Source: Symsagittifera roscoffensis
Taxonomy: Eukaryota > Xenacoelomorpha > Acoela > Convolutidae
Direction of reading: 5' to 3'
DNA length: 64,000 nucleotides
NCBI RefSeq assembly: GCF_963678635.1
Contig: NC_087064.1
Coordinates: 4,066,411-4,130,410, forward strand
Positions 20,689 to 31,479 of the stretch are shown in pieces (position 1 is the first letter of the stretch; the number at the start of each line of letters is the position of its first letter). Made by a program: the position numbers and the translations under genes. The notes beneath the pieces were generated by a model. The model saw only the letters and a list, made by a program, of their open reading frames with translations. It was not told the DNA's origin and ran no database searches.

Positions 20689-20858
20689 CCAAATTAAATC
20701 ATTTTTTCTGTACCCGCAGAAATATCCCAAAATTGGTATTTTCCTCACTAAACTCATCTTTACAATGATTTCTAGTTTTTTTTCTGCTCACAAACCAAAA
20801 TAAATTTTGGTCCTCGAGGGGTTCGAACTCAGGCCCACTGATTTAGAGACAAATAAGC

Positions 20859-21517
20859 TCAAATTGCTTTCGTGCCTGAGCTGGTAGTAGTGGACTGCGA
20901 TGAATTCAGAGTTATATGGTTCAGAGTTTCTTCCAGTTCCTTGATTCGACGTTGCAGTGCCTCCCGCTCATCCGGAGCAGCCTGGCAACTCGGTTGACTC
21001 TGGGCGCCGTTAGATCGGGACATTTCGAGACCTCTGGGAGGCAACACGGGCGGGATATTTTGGGCGGGGTTTTGACCTCCGGTCGTTTTATGGGGGGGAA
21101 CGGGACTTTCGTTTGCACTGTCTAGGCGCTTCATTTTTTCGAAGTCGCACGGGGGATATTGCTTCTCATCGTACAAATTGCTGACCGCGCCTTGTTTTGG
21201 GTTTCCGTTTGCGTGTGGGTTCGTGGGAATTTTTCCGGCGTTGCCTTGTCGGTTTAAGTATTGCGAGTTGAACTGGCGCAAATCTTCGCTCATGTCTGGC
21301 AGCTGGTTGCATCCGGTTGGATTCTTTGGATTGTTCTGATTTTGAATCATAAAGTGTCCATGAGATCCACTGGTCGAGGAAGACCTCTGATGCGCTGAAG
21401 TAGTGGTGGACTTAAGATGAGGTTGCGACTGTTGCGAACCACCGGATCCTCCGAGTTTACCGAAGTTCTCAGAGGGCAGTGTCAAAATGGGGATCTTGGA
21501 CACTGACTCGTTGTCAC
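20859..21517 (-). CDS. ANKRD6-like gene, last exon
   Basis: This exon encodes residues 755-973 and ends at TGA (20861-20859). The acceptor is TTTCGTAG/GTGAC. It contains SKIPILTLPSENFGKLGG, a polyproline-like IPPVLPPRG, and a C-terminal coiled coil DEREALQRRIKELEETLNHI. No classical PDZ-binding end is present (last residues GTKAI). Confidence 0.75.
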
Positions 21518-24500
21518 CTACGAAAAAAATATTTAACATCTCTGCTGGTGTTATCTGTATCATGAACTGCTCGTGCGCTGTATACTGCAGCGAACTGAGC
21601 TACTTAAATTGAACGCTGACTATGTTTTAACTGAATTGACTTCAAAGTTCAAGTTAGATCTCAAACAAGGTCATTTTTGTTGTCAGCCCAAGTTATTTGT
21701 TTGCTATTTATCCAACATTTGTTGTTCTTTCAGAGAAATCGATCAACGCAGTGATAATTATTGGTAGTTAATGGACAATAAATGGTTTCAAGAACTTTTG
21801 TGAGTTAAACAGAGTAACAAACCAACCGAAACACGACTCGTTGTCGTCAAAAGCAGTCGAGCTCGTTTCTAGTCGAGGTCGGCTCTTCCTGCGCACAGTG
21901 CCGTACTGTTGAACATTAGTCGCGTAAATGTCCATCTGATAGTCCAAAATATCAGAGATGGAATCAGCCTTGCCCTGCCCTCCTCCACTTGAGTGGCTGT
22001 GAATCGACAAGTTAGCCGAACTGTTCACAGGCGACGCTCCACGACTTCGTTGTGCTAACGAGTTATTCGTCGCTGAACTGCTCGAACTCTGTATACTGCA
22101 GCGAGCTGAGCTAGTCGTCGACTTTTCGCTCACGAGAGGCGATTCTCGCTTCGTGGCACTGTGATGACGCGACGCTGGATTCGGTTGTCCCAAGGGACTA
22201 CTGGTGGTCCACGGAGTCTTAACTGGAAATGAATCACTTGGTGTCTTCACGCCGACGTCCGAGTTCGACGCGGTCGATGAGCACTCGAAAGCTCCGCTGT
22301 CCCGGTAACACTTGTTGCCCTCGCCAGTTCCGACACTGGAAGATCCGTCGCCGATGCTGTGTCGTCGGCTCAGACCGGAGTCGCTATGCGCTCGGTCGGA
22401 GGAGCCTTGGAGTCGGCTGTCCACTCGCTGGTATCTGGACTCGCACCAATCTTTGAGCGACCGATCCACTCGCATCTAAAATTTAACATTTTATTAGACA
22501 ACTAAAGAAAATTCTTTGAAAAATGTTGGGAACTAAGATAACAGGAAACATTTAGACCTCGGATGACTTAATTCTGATGGCTGAGTTAATTTCTGATGGC
22601 AGTGCTATTGGATGCACTTATTCGATCGCCCAAGGCTAGTTCTAAATTATTGTGATCAATTGACAAATCAATTTCAACTTCTGCAAAAACTTCTTTTGTT
22701 TTAGAGGAAACAAAAAAATTACCTCAGTCTTTCGTATCTCCTCTGCTATGGCCATTCTCTCCTGAATGATCTTCTTGTCCATGCGCTGTATGGCCTCCGT
22801 CTTCTCCCCTCCCACTCTGTCCTTGAAGATCTTGTCCAGACTGTTCAGCTGGTGTCTCACCTGGCAGAAAAAAAATACTTATGCTCAGCTAGCAGAAAAA
22901 AACTACTGAGCAGAAAAAAACTAAATATGTGAGTTATGAATAAATTTACTTCAAATTCTACCAATACATTGAAAATTTACCGCTTCACAGAATGTAGCAC
23001 AGAACTTTTCCACCATAGTCTTAAAAACTACGAAAAAAGTTTTTTTTTTTCAAATTAGTGTTTTTTATGCGTGGTGTGATACAAGGAAAAACTAGAACTT
23101 AGGCATATTTGATAGTCATAGTAAGCAAATTGAAAAAACAATTTTTGCAGAAAAATTACAAGAAAAATCAAAAAAATGGTAAAAATTTTTTTTTTTCTAA
23201 TTTTCAAAAAAAAAATTTTTGAAATTTTTCAAATTTTTTTTCTGAAATGCTTTATCTTTTTGATACCTAATAAGGCGCTAAAAACTCCATAAACTAACTC
23301 TACTTATATAAAACTAAATTTTCAAGGCTTAAATTAAGCTATGTATGCCTGCTCACTCGCTTGAATTTTGAGAAAAATCTTAGAAAAAAATTTCGGGAAT
23401 TTTTTATGTGGTTTAGAATCACGACTGAAAGGGCATTAATATGATATATCACTCATCCCAGTCCGATGATTATTTGTGGTATCTGAATTTGAGTGGAAAA
23501 CCAAAAACGAAAAAAAAACTATAACACCAGAATACAAAGTTTCTTCCCATTTTCAATTGTCGGAACAAAAAAAGTATAAAAAAACACACCCGAATACTAA
23601 GTTCCTCCCCATTTTTCAAATGGTCGGAATAACAAATAGACATTTTTACCTTCGCTCTTTTTATTTTTTCCCTCTCTCACCTCACATAACGGAAAGCGTC
23701 ACAGAAGCATCATTTTTTTTTGGTGTAAATGATTATTCCGCATACATTTTTTTGTAACAATAAAGGGCTATGTGCACAAAAAATAATACCTTACAGGTAA
23801 AATCAGCAGGTGTGGGGGGAGGGAAGTAAAAGGAAAAAAAGCCTTACCTTCTTGTCAAGCTCGTCCATCTTCCTGTCTGTACTGCCCATAGAGTACTCCA
23901 TCTTCTCCAGAATGGCCAGTTTGAGATGTTCGACCTTGCGGGCAACCAGGTCCAATGTTTGTTCACACTGACAATGACACGCATTCGAGTAGGACCGGTC
24001 CTGCGAAACACCACTTGGAAAGTCAGAAATCAGAGCAAGGTCTGGATTAAAGTAATAATCTCATCGGATCTACTTAACAATTGCCCCCCCCCCCCCTTTT
24101 TAAGAAAGGGGGGGGGGGACAATTGTTAAGTAGATTAAAATAACGCATTTTTGACCAATCGGAATGCAGCAAAGTTCTAATTCTCAATAAAAAGCGGATT
24201 TACTGCTTATATTAATAGGGATGGCAATTCTTGGGTAGATACCAAACGGGGGCAATTGCTAAGTAGATCCGTCTCATCTATTGTATAAAAGGAGAGATTC
24301 GTCAGAAGGGTCCATATTTGCAAATGCGTCACAGCTGAGCCCTCGTACGAGGGAGGGGTGAGGGTGTTTCTTAACTAGATCCTAAAAGCGCATAATTTGG
24401 CGATGGCCATTCTAAAACTTTTTAACAGCTCGCAGAGTAACTTGAACAAATTTGGTCTGCCTTAAATCCATTTTTTTCCATGACGTCTTTTTTCAATTTG

Positions 24501-27500
24501 CGAAAATTTTGCATAATTTGGATTTACTCAACATTTACCCCCTTCACAGAAAGGGGGTACTAGTTATAAGTAGATTACATTATTCGAATTTTCGACAAAA
24601 TCAGAATGCAGCAAAATTAGAATTTTAAACAGAACGCTCTAGTGCTGTTTACTGCTTTTACTAATAGGGGGTGGCAATTCTTTAGTAGATTCCATGGTAA
24701 GGTGGGGGGGGGGGGGTGCAATTGTTAAAAAGATCCCATAATTTAAAGGATAAGAAATGTTCCACTTACCCTTTCATGTGTGCTGTCGGCAACTGACTCG
24801 AAGTGCTCACTGTCGTGCTTGCTGCCTCTCGGAAGTGCCGAACCCCCCGAGACACCCGCCGACTGCCTCCCTCGCGAGGAGTGCTTCACCTGTTGCGACA
24901 CGACACTATTCGTCGTGTTGTCGTCATTCACGCCTCGGGGAATATTTCCGGGTTTGGTGAGGAAATCTCCGTCGTATACCTTGTACGTGTGACCCCCTCC
25001 TGTCGGGGGAGCCCCGCTATTGACCCCTCCTCCCCTCTCACGTGACCGTCTCACTCCGTTTTTGTCAACTGTACTCAACGAAGACGCCGATAGACTGCGG
25101 CCTGAAATTATATCAGGTTACTTCTGCTGCCATCGATTAGACCATTTTATTAGAGATGTAACCGGGATCAATTTTACTGGAATTCCGGAATTTTTAACTG
25201 CCGGATTGAGGATTCGCGAACCAGATTCCGGAATTCGTTCATGATGCTGATGAGTATAGCTGCACAATGCATCTGTTTACGTTGGCTAGCTGTGTTTCAC
25301 TGTGCTGTGTGCAGCAACGTCATTTCCGTTAAGCGGAACAGAATGACTCCGGAGCTTTCGGAAAAACTGGTTTTGTTCCATGACAACATTCCATTTTTCA
25401 CTTTTGAACCAAAAACGTTTGAAAGTTAGTTTTTTGGTCGGAGATATAGTAAAATCGTTCACGAAATTCTGGAATTTTCCGGTATTTTTTAACCGGATTC
25501 CGGAATAAACTGTGAATTTTGCCGGAGAGCCGAATTTCGGTATTCTTTTTTCTACCTTTTCTCAAAGATACAATTATTACAAGCAACCCCAAGAATTCCA
25601 CTAAACCGCTATTATAAAACTTTCTCGATGCTATTTTGCAATATTAATGGCATGAAAAAACTGGGATCTAGAAAATACCTGAATATTAAAAATTCGAAAA
25701 AAAATTAAGCTCCACTTTTTAAACAGAGGCGAAGTGGAGCTTCGCACCACTTGCGACACCACACAAACATTTAAAAAAACATAAAAAGCCGAAAAAATGA
25801 AAAATAAAAAAAATAATGAAAAACTAGGTCACATAAAATTTTATATGTCTCGGTAGAAATTCATTCCACGAAAACATGCCAGACGTTTGAATTTTAAAAC
25901 AGCCACAACGGAGCAAAATCTACGAAAAAAAATAAAGCCGACAATCTTTGAGCAGGCATAAGTTGAGCCCAAAAAATGATTTAAAAAAAAGTTTCAAGTC
26001 CCACCTTAATCAATAATGGACGACACTTTCACTAGCAACTACAATGAAAGTTGTTTACAGCAAAAGAAAAATAAGTAATATGGTAACTAAGCCAACAATC
26101 TTTGAACCGAAAAAAAATGATTTTTTAAAATCTTTCAAGTCCCCACTGAAACTAGAATGAACAGCATTTGCACTTGCAACTACAATGAAAGTTGTTTACA
26201 GCAAAAAAATCAGCGATGTGGCAACTAAGCCGACAATCTTTGAGCGGACGCCAACTGAATCGAAAAAAGATTTTATGAATTTTTTTCAAATCTTTCATTT
26301 CCCCCCTGAAATTAGAATGAACAACACTTGCACTTGCAACTACACTTGCACTTGCAACTATAATTGTCTACAGCACAAGCAAAATCCGTTGTGACAATTT
26401 AGTCGACAAAACTTGATCAAGCAAATGAAAAAGCAACAATTCATTTTTCTCGGAAATTTTTTTTCAATTTCCTTGATACTAAAAATAAACAAGTTCTGGC
26501 CACGACTCGAACCCCAGAACCTTAGGGTACAAAAGCAACTGATTTATCTCCAGGCAAAGGGGAAGCAACCTGGAAGACGTAAGAGAAGAAATAAGAAAAT
26601 AAGTCAGCTGCATAGTCAGCAAGTGATTCAACTGATTTTGTTAAGCTAGGTGTTAACAAGAAAAAAATAAAATATTCCAGTTTGATAGCGCTTGCTAATC
26701 GCAAGCGTAAATATACTTCACAAGCAATAAGTTAGAGGTGCATTTGATGAGATCCAAAATGCAATTTACAAGGTGAGCTCTTGTTAGATAGCCATAGCGG
26801 CTCTTTTTCAGTCCCCCCCCCTTTCAAATTCAATTTTGAAAAGCTTATTTAACCTTGTCATAATGCAATGAAATTTGGCGTGGTGAACAAATCGACAACT
26901 GTGAACAGATTTGTTCTTCATACTTTACAGCGTTAAATCACGCATTTAGCCGTAATAACAGGTAAAACAAACATAAAACTTGGTATTTTGAAAGGGGGGA
27001 CTTGAAAAGAGCCGCCATAGCTTAGTTAACCTTAAATAATTAAACTTTGGGTGAGACATCTGGCTGGTTACTTAAGAAATTAAATAATTTAAAAAATAAC
27101 TGGACTCACCCATGCGTTTCGATCTGCGCTGGTGTGCGTGGGAGGATCGATCTTTGAGGTATTTCTTCATGCTTTTATGCTGGGCATGTTTCGAATAAGA
27201 AGACATTTTACTCTGCTGCTGCATTTGAATATTAGCGGGATCCTGCTGCCGATGGTGGTGGCGCATCCGGCGCTCGTTCTGCGACTCCTAAAACATACAG
27301 AAAGCAATCATAACAACGATAGCCGGATGTTTTGCAGGTAGCACAGAAGGTTCCGACCATATTTAAAAAAGCTACAAAATTCGAGGGTCTGACAGAAAAA
27401 AAAATTCGAAATCCAGACTATGATAGGAATTCAGATCTGAAGTTGAGGTGAAATGATTCAAAATAAAAACAAGCAACTGAACAATTTTTATATTGTAAGT

Positions 27501-30500
27501 TGATAATTTGTCCAATTAGGAAAACTTAACATGGTACCGCACTTTGTTTCTTATGTGTTTACAAGACTTGTGTTTAATTGCAAAATATATCCAAAATTAA
27601 ACTCCATATGTAAGGCGCTAGTTTGTAAGGTGATAGTAGATCTCAAGTTCTAAGGAGTTTAGCCTTCATAGTAAATCTTATGCTCATCTATAATTTCGAC
27701 AGCTATTTATCAAATTTAGCTGGGAAGAATATGAAATATTTCGTTGTAATATACTAAAAAAAAACTTGCCTTGAAACTCAAATGGTAACTATTTTTGCAA
27801 CTGACATATTTTCGAAATTCATATTTGTGCATTCCAGCTGATTATGCCAAAATAAATTTCTAAAAATGACGAAAACATCTACCTGTAAATCTATATTTGA
27901 ATCTATCGCCTATTTTAGCTCATTAAGCTAATCCGGCCTTGAAAAATCTGTCAAAATCACATTTATTAAGAACACTAAACTAATACTAACTTATTACTAG
28001 CGTGTCTGGACATCTAAAGTCATCTTGACACAGTTCTCAATGGGAGCAAGTTTCCCTTTTGTATTTTTTATTCACAGTAGTTTGTCTACTAATGTCGGCA
28101 TGATCAAATTCCTATCTTTGATCTTTTCGACGAAATCGACCGCCACGACGTTTAAATCAACAAAATCAGGTCGACCACTGAAACTTATTCACATGCAATA
28201 ATTAGCTCAAATCCAGGTGTAATTAAGCATATTTTAAGCCCCTTTGATCTTTTGCGGCAGGGATCTCAGGTAATTAAAAGATACCAAACCAACCAAGGGG
28301 GGTCGGCGTCAATATTTTCCAACCGCACAACGAAACCCAAATCCTTTTCCTTAAATTCAACTTTAACTTATGCTGGTATTTTTGATAAAAGCCTACCCGA
28401 AACTAATTATTACACTATAAAACCCAACACTTGCGGGCTTGTTTTAAAACATACAAATTAGATTTCAACTGTGATATGAGGGTTGTTGGAGGTCGATGTC
28501 ATAGATAGCAAGTTTGAGCAAACGGGTTCAAAGAAAAAGAGGCGGGGATTTTTGGGCAGACAGCTGGGGCTCTTTGGTTTCCTGTCCAAACAGAAAAATC
28601 GGCGACTTATTTGCTAGTTGCAATCTCTTAACGTGTATTAGACCAAGATTTGTTCTCAGTTCAAATAATTGTCAGCCCTTTGTAGTGTTAAATCGTACAA
28701 ACAGTTTCCCAATGAGAGCTACATAAGACCGCGACATCAAACCTACCACTAGTCTCTGACTAAACTGGGATCTCTTATAACTTATTATAACTGACTTAGT
28801 GATTCATTTATTTGCGATGCCATACAAACCATAAAAGCAAAGAGATCCATAGCCTAAGCCAAACAGGATTCCGAAATGGCATTCTAACTAAACCCTCACT
28901 TTCCAAGAAGGTAATCTTCGGGCAGTTTTCAATTACATTGATTATAAATAATGGTGTATTAGCACCTAGCAGAACCCAAAACAACCATTTGACTGTTAGA
29001 TCACAAATTAAAGCTCCGCAAATGTGTGGCTCAAACGCCAAAACGTCAAAAACAACATGTTCGAGCGCTTGTAGAATTAACACCGAATAACAAATGAGTT
29101 CTTGTTTTGGTTGTCAGAAATTTTGTTGATACTGCTTGTAATAAAATAGTTTATGAAAACAGTAGAAATTACATGTGATATTCGAAACACCGCGGGAACA
29201 TTATCAACAAACTCACTGGATTCGAAACCTGAAGAATCTGAATGGAAAGCTAAATTTTCGAAAAAAAAACTTTTCAAATTCTCTTCAAAGTTTCATCAAT
29301 CTTCACGAAAAAATAAATAAATTTGCACATTCTGTCAAAGAAACGAATGTCTAAAACCTGACTGTTGATTCATTCTTCGGTAAATTAAGGCAATGAAATC
29401 AACTTTTTGCGGAGTTCCCTGTTTTTGAAGGGTCCTTGATGTTTAAATCAAATTGAGTTCTCAAAAATGTCAAAGCTCGACTTACCAATTGACTCATTAA
29501 ACGCTATTTCAAATAGTTATTTTGGGTAAATTCAGGTAGCTTTTGACGGTCATAGACTAGGGAAAAATTATGCTTAGAAAACAATTTGAAATACACTTTA
29601 AAGTGTCGTTTTCGCTGTAAAAAGACTTCAAATTTTCTAAAATAAGATTAAGAACTAAATAACTGTCAAAAAAGATCACTTTGAAGCGTATTCAAAACTA
29701 TTTCAAAGCACATTTTTAGCAAACAATTGAATTTAAATTTAATCGATTTCTTCCTGACTTATTTAATTACTGGTTAAAAAGTTTACAGTTATCAATCATT
29801 TTGATGACAATTCAAAAGTCAAATTCTTCAATTTTCTCAACAAAATCTGATGAAAAGAAATGTTGAATTGCATCATAATAAACATTGACTGACGTCATCA
29901 TAATTGTTGACTTACGTCATAGTAGAGGTTTTCTAATGGGTAAATTCCATGCTGTGGGTGGCCATATTGACCTTGATTGTGGGAGGACGTCATGAATTGA
30001 CTACTCAACGAATCCCTGTGCTGTTCGTGTGTTCCTCGTCCGGAGTCCTTTGAGTTCTTCGAGGAGTTCTGACTTCCACACTCGCTCATAGGCATGTAGT
30101 TCGAGAACCCTGCCGACGATCCGGCACTGTTCGAGTTCTCATCTCTGTTGTTGTTGTTTATGCTTGAGTAATTGTGATTTTGCAGCTTCTTTGAAGCAAT
30201 GGGCGTGGCTTGGGGGGTGACCTCGGCAGACATTACGGGGTAGTTTTGAGCGGGGAGGAATGAGGCGGGCTGAGGGGGGACTGTAGCGGGCGGGCGCGAT
30301 GTCACCGGGTGAACACCGGAAGCGAGGGAGATATTTGGCGGTTCAAACTGAAAATAAGGAAACTGAAACATTTTTGAGCACTTTTCGGACGAGTAAAACT
30401 GTTCATAAAATCGCAAAAATTTTTTAGCAATATATTGAATATAAGCAAAACTAATATTTTTAAAGCTAATTTCATAAATTGTAATATTTTCTAGCTCAGA

Positions 30501-31479
30501 AAATCTAAAATAAGACTGAAAAACGAATTCATTCATACATACCTTTCAAAAAATTCTTTTGTTATGCATCAAAAAGTTCACGCAGTTTTGACATAATTTT
30601 GTCATCTGTCATTTCTGAATGACTTTTTATAACTCTTAAAGTCTATCAAAAATAAGTCTGTCTAATCCTTTCAAAAATTATTACAAGAAGCTATTTTTGA
30701 AAACCTTTACCGCACAAAAGTTCAAAAGAAAAATGTTTTCAAGCTCGGAGTGGATTATGAATTCTGTTTGCGTCTCAAGAAAAGACATAAAGTGCAAATT
30801 TTCCTCAGCTAATAAAACCATTGCTGACCATTTAACTAGTTCTTGTGATGGTTTTGTTTTTTACAGCTCAAAATACCAATTTTTACGTCAAAATTTGACT
30901 TTGTCCTACAATTTTTGACCTCATTGTCAAAAAATTTCGATATCGATACGCAAAAAGTACTTCAACGAAATTAAAAAAAAAAAAACGTTTTTTTTGTCTT
31001 GAAAAATCAGAAAAGAAAAAAATGCAAGAAAAAAAGTAAATGATTTTCGTTTTATTATAAAAAATAGACATTTTTTCAATAGTAACTCGAAAACTAACCT
31101 GATGACGAGATGGATCCGGTAAATCACCCGGAGTGAAAACGTCTGACGGGTTTAAATAAATCTGCTGGTCATTATTGCTACTAATTCCCCCATTACCGCT
31201 ACTACTACTACTGCTGTTCTGCTGCATTGATAGGTGAACTATAACTGGGTTTTTGGGGTCGGCTAATTGGGAATTGTTCTGTTTGGACTTCTGACTTGAG
31301 GAATTTCCGATTGAAGAAGTTCGAGACTTGATGAAGTTTTTCATGTTGAATCCGTTCGAGTTCGTAAACTGAGCGGGTGGAGTCGAATTTGGGTAGTTAA
31401 TATTTGTACTAACTGGGTTATAACTTGACACGCTGTTATTTGAATTGGCCGACGGGAAAACCCCTGTCCCGGTTGAACT
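20859..31479 (-). CDS. ANKRD6/Diversin-like adaptor protein, last eight exons (973 aa visible)
   Basis: Exons on the minus strand, in transcript order, are 31099-31479, 29916-30347, 27110-27287, 24770-25101, 23848-24000, 22723-22860, 21827-22475 and 20859-21517. Every junction is GT-AG, phases agree, and the total is 974 codons with the stop. Residues 1-441 are low-complexity Ser/Asn/Gln/Gly-rich with a His/Arg/Gln-rich block. Residues 442-538 form a coiled coil starting with NACHCQCE and containing VRHQLNSLDKIF and GGEKTEAIQR. Residues 539-560 have SLKDWCESRYQRVDSRLQ. The C-terminus holds a second coiled coil (REALQRRIKELEETL). This order resembles vertebrate ANKRD6/Diversin (Cys-x-Cys-Glu, HQ..VLDKL, AE+TE, ELKTWC, C-terminal coil) as I remember it. 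That family works with Dishevelled in planar cell polarity and Wnt signalling. The N-terminal ankyrin repeats are not seen and should lie beyond the window or in undetected small exons. Confidence 0.65.
21518..21826. other. Intron, ANKRD6-like gene (last)
   Basis: This is 309 bases on the minus strand, phase 1, with no other feature. A run resembling part of the neighbouring exon (ctgtatactgcagcgaactgagct near 21577 and its likeness near 22090) suggests a small local duplication. Confidence 0.6.
21827..22475 (-). CDS. ANKRD6-like gene, seventh visible exon
   Basis: This exon encodes residues 539-754 plus one base. The acceptor is AATTTTAG/ATG and the donor TTCG/GTTGGT is phase 1. It opens with MRVDRSLKDWCESRYQRVD. 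A long Ser-rich region follows, then DSISDILDYQMDIYATNVQQ and YGTVRRKSRPRLET. The junction with the last exon places two DNES tetrapeptides next to each other. Confidence 0.75.
22723..22860 (-). CDS. ANKRD6-like gene, sixth visible exon (coiled coil)
   Basis: This exon encodes residues 493-538, all coiled coil: VRHQLNSLDKIFKDRVGG, then EKTEAIQRMDKKIIQERM. The acceptor is CTGCCAG/GTG and the donor GAG/GTAATT; both are phase 0. This is the part most like ANKRD6. Confidence 0.8.
22861..23847. other. Intron of ANKRD6-like gene containing a family E repeat
   Basis: This minus-strand phase-0 intron is mostly filled by a copy of the roughly 580-bp family E (22986-23566), followed by a second copy of that family's end (23572-23633). 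A low-complexity A/T stretch lies at 23120-23240. Confidence 0.6.
22986..23633 (+). repeat. 580-bp interspersed family E, copy 1, with duplicated 3' end
   Basis: Shared with 46691-47271: cagaatgt at the start, then tcaaattagtgt, ggtgtgat, aatatgatatatcactc, gatgattatttgtgg, and an end reading cccatttt...gtcggaac. The end segment is repeated once more at 23572-23633 (acacacccgaatac...ggtcggaat). It has no coding capacity. Confidence 0.65.
23848..24000 (-). CDS. ANKRD6-like gene, fifth visible exon (coiled-coil start)
   Basis: This exon encodes residues 442-492. The acceptor is TTTCGCAG/GAC and the donor AAG/GTAAGG; both are phase 0. It starts DRSYSNACHCQCEQTLDLV and continues with heptad-like RKVEHLKLAILEKMEYSMG, then RKMDELDKK. 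The short Cys-x-Cys-x-Cys-Glu motif before the coil is one of the family-like features. Confidence 0.75.
24065..24271. mobile_element. GGATC-ended MITE with poly-C/poly-G hairpin
   Basis: The ends are CGGATCTACTTAACAATTGC and, inverted, CGGATCTACTTAGCAATTGC. The direct repeat TCTCATC flanks it (24059-24065 and 24272-24278). The left half is itself a hairpin (24068-24135): ATCTACTTAACAATTG, a C-run of about 13, a TTTTTAAGAAA loop, a G-run of about 11, then CAATTGTTAAGTAGAT. Confidence 0.8.
24520..24736. mobile_element. GGATC-ended MITE, second copy
   Basis: The left end is GGATTTACTCAACATTTACC and the right end is caattgttaaaaagatcc. The 8-bp duplication CATAATTT flanks it (24512-24519 and 24737-24744). 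It shares aatcagaatgcagcaaaatt and tttactgctttta-type blocks with the copies at 24065 and 61986. Confidence 0.8.
24770..25101 (-). CDS. ANKRD6-like gene, fourth visible exon
   Basis: This exon encodes residues 331-441. The acceptor is AATTTCAG/GCCGC in phase 1 and the donor AGG/GTAAGT is phase 0. It is Gly/Arg/Ser-rich, with a conserved-looking HTYKVYDGDFLTKPGNIPRG segment in the middle. Confidence 0.7.
25930..26395. repeat. Imperfect tandem repeat, about 140-155 bp period, three units
   Basis: The block ccgacaatctttgagc starts near 25936, 26092 (variant) and 26230. Each is followed by an A-rich stretch, tttcaagtcccc-like text and cttgcaactacaatgaaag. The last unit ends in an extra local duplication of cacttgcaacta (26330-26360). 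Confidence 0.75.
26799..27013. mobile_element. GGCTCTTTT-ended hAT-type MITE, 215 bp, intact
   Basis: The ends are GGCTCTTTTTCAGTCCCCCC and, inverted, GGCTCTTTTCAAGTCCCCCC. A perfect 8-bp duplication GCCATAGC lies on both sides (26791-26798 and 27014-27021). It is about 85-90% similar by eye to 12684-12902. Confidence 0.9.
27110..27287 (-). CDS. ANKRD6-like gene, third visible exon (His/Arg/Gln-rich)
   Basis: This exon encodes residues 272-330 plus one base. The acceptor is TTTTAG/GAGTCG and the donor ATGG/GTGAGT is phase 1. It is very basic, with an HHH cluster, QQQ and SKHAQHKSMKKYLKDR. Confidence 0.65.
27288..29915. other. Intron of ANKRD6-like gene
   Basis: This 2.6-kb minus-strand phase-0 intron has no recognised element apart from a family E-like start at about 27340-27365. 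Open frames of 66-92 codons near 28250-29280 on both strands overlap each other and show no domain or splice support. Confidence 0.55.
29916..30347 (-). CDS. ANKRD6-like gene, second visible exon
   Basis: This exon encodes residues 128-271. The acceptor is TTTTCAG/TTTGAA and the donor GAC/GTAAGT is phase 0. It is Pro/Ser/Asn-rich (PPNISLASG, PPATVPPQPASF) and ends GIYPLENLYYD. No domain is recognised. Confidence 0.7.
30348..31098. other. Intron of ANKRD6-like gene
   Basis: This 751-base minus-strand phase-0 intron is AT-rich. Nothing else was seen in it. Confidence 0.6.
31099..31479 (-). CDS. ANKRD6-like gene, first visible exon
   Basis: This exon encodes visible residues 1-127. The acceptor is CTGTTACAG/AGT and the donor CAG/GTTAGT is phase 0. 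The product is Ser/Asn/Gln-rich and disordered, with a run of serines (SSSSSSGNGG) and a few ordered-looking pieces (NGFNMKNFIKSRTSS, NPVIVHLSMQQ). It begins in phase 0 after an acceptor, so at least one more exon exists upstream. Confidence 0.65.

Larger units (their letters stand above)
11691..20858. other. Intergenic region between the two minus-strand genes
   Basis: No gene is supported in these 9.2 kb. The region holds a nested hAT-type element (12684-12902), family A copies in both orientations, a tRNA-like repeat (16147-16224), a 1.48-kb tandem duplication and a C-run at about 11759-11771. The promoter of the H2A-like gene should lie just right of 11690, but no convincing core promoter motif could be assigned. 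Confidence 0.6.
24001..24769. other. Intron of ANKRD6-like gene with two MITEs
   Basis: This minus-strand phase-0 intron consists largely of two GGATC-ended elements (24065-24271 and 24520-24736). Confidence 0.65.
25102..27109. other. Intron of ANKRD6-like gene
   Basis: This 2-kb minus-strand intron, phase 1, contains a tandem repeat (25930-26395), a tRNA-like B-box fragment near 26495-26560 and a hAT-type MITE (26799-27013). No gene is seen. Confidence 0.6.

Noticed and set aside
20916-21125. Short frames on the plus strand opposite the last ANKRD6-like exon.
   Set aside because: They are antisense shadows of a spliced minus-strand coding exon with consistent phase.
25930-26395. Possible CRISPR-like array (regular repeats with spacers).
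   Set aside because: The host is a metazoan, units are about 140-155 bp, the whole unit is repeated rather than only a short repeat, and no cas genes occur. It is a minisatellite.
26490-26560. tRNA-like B box (ggttcgagtc on the minus strand) inside an intron.
   Set aside because: No A box at the right distance and no acceptor stem, so at most a SINE relic.
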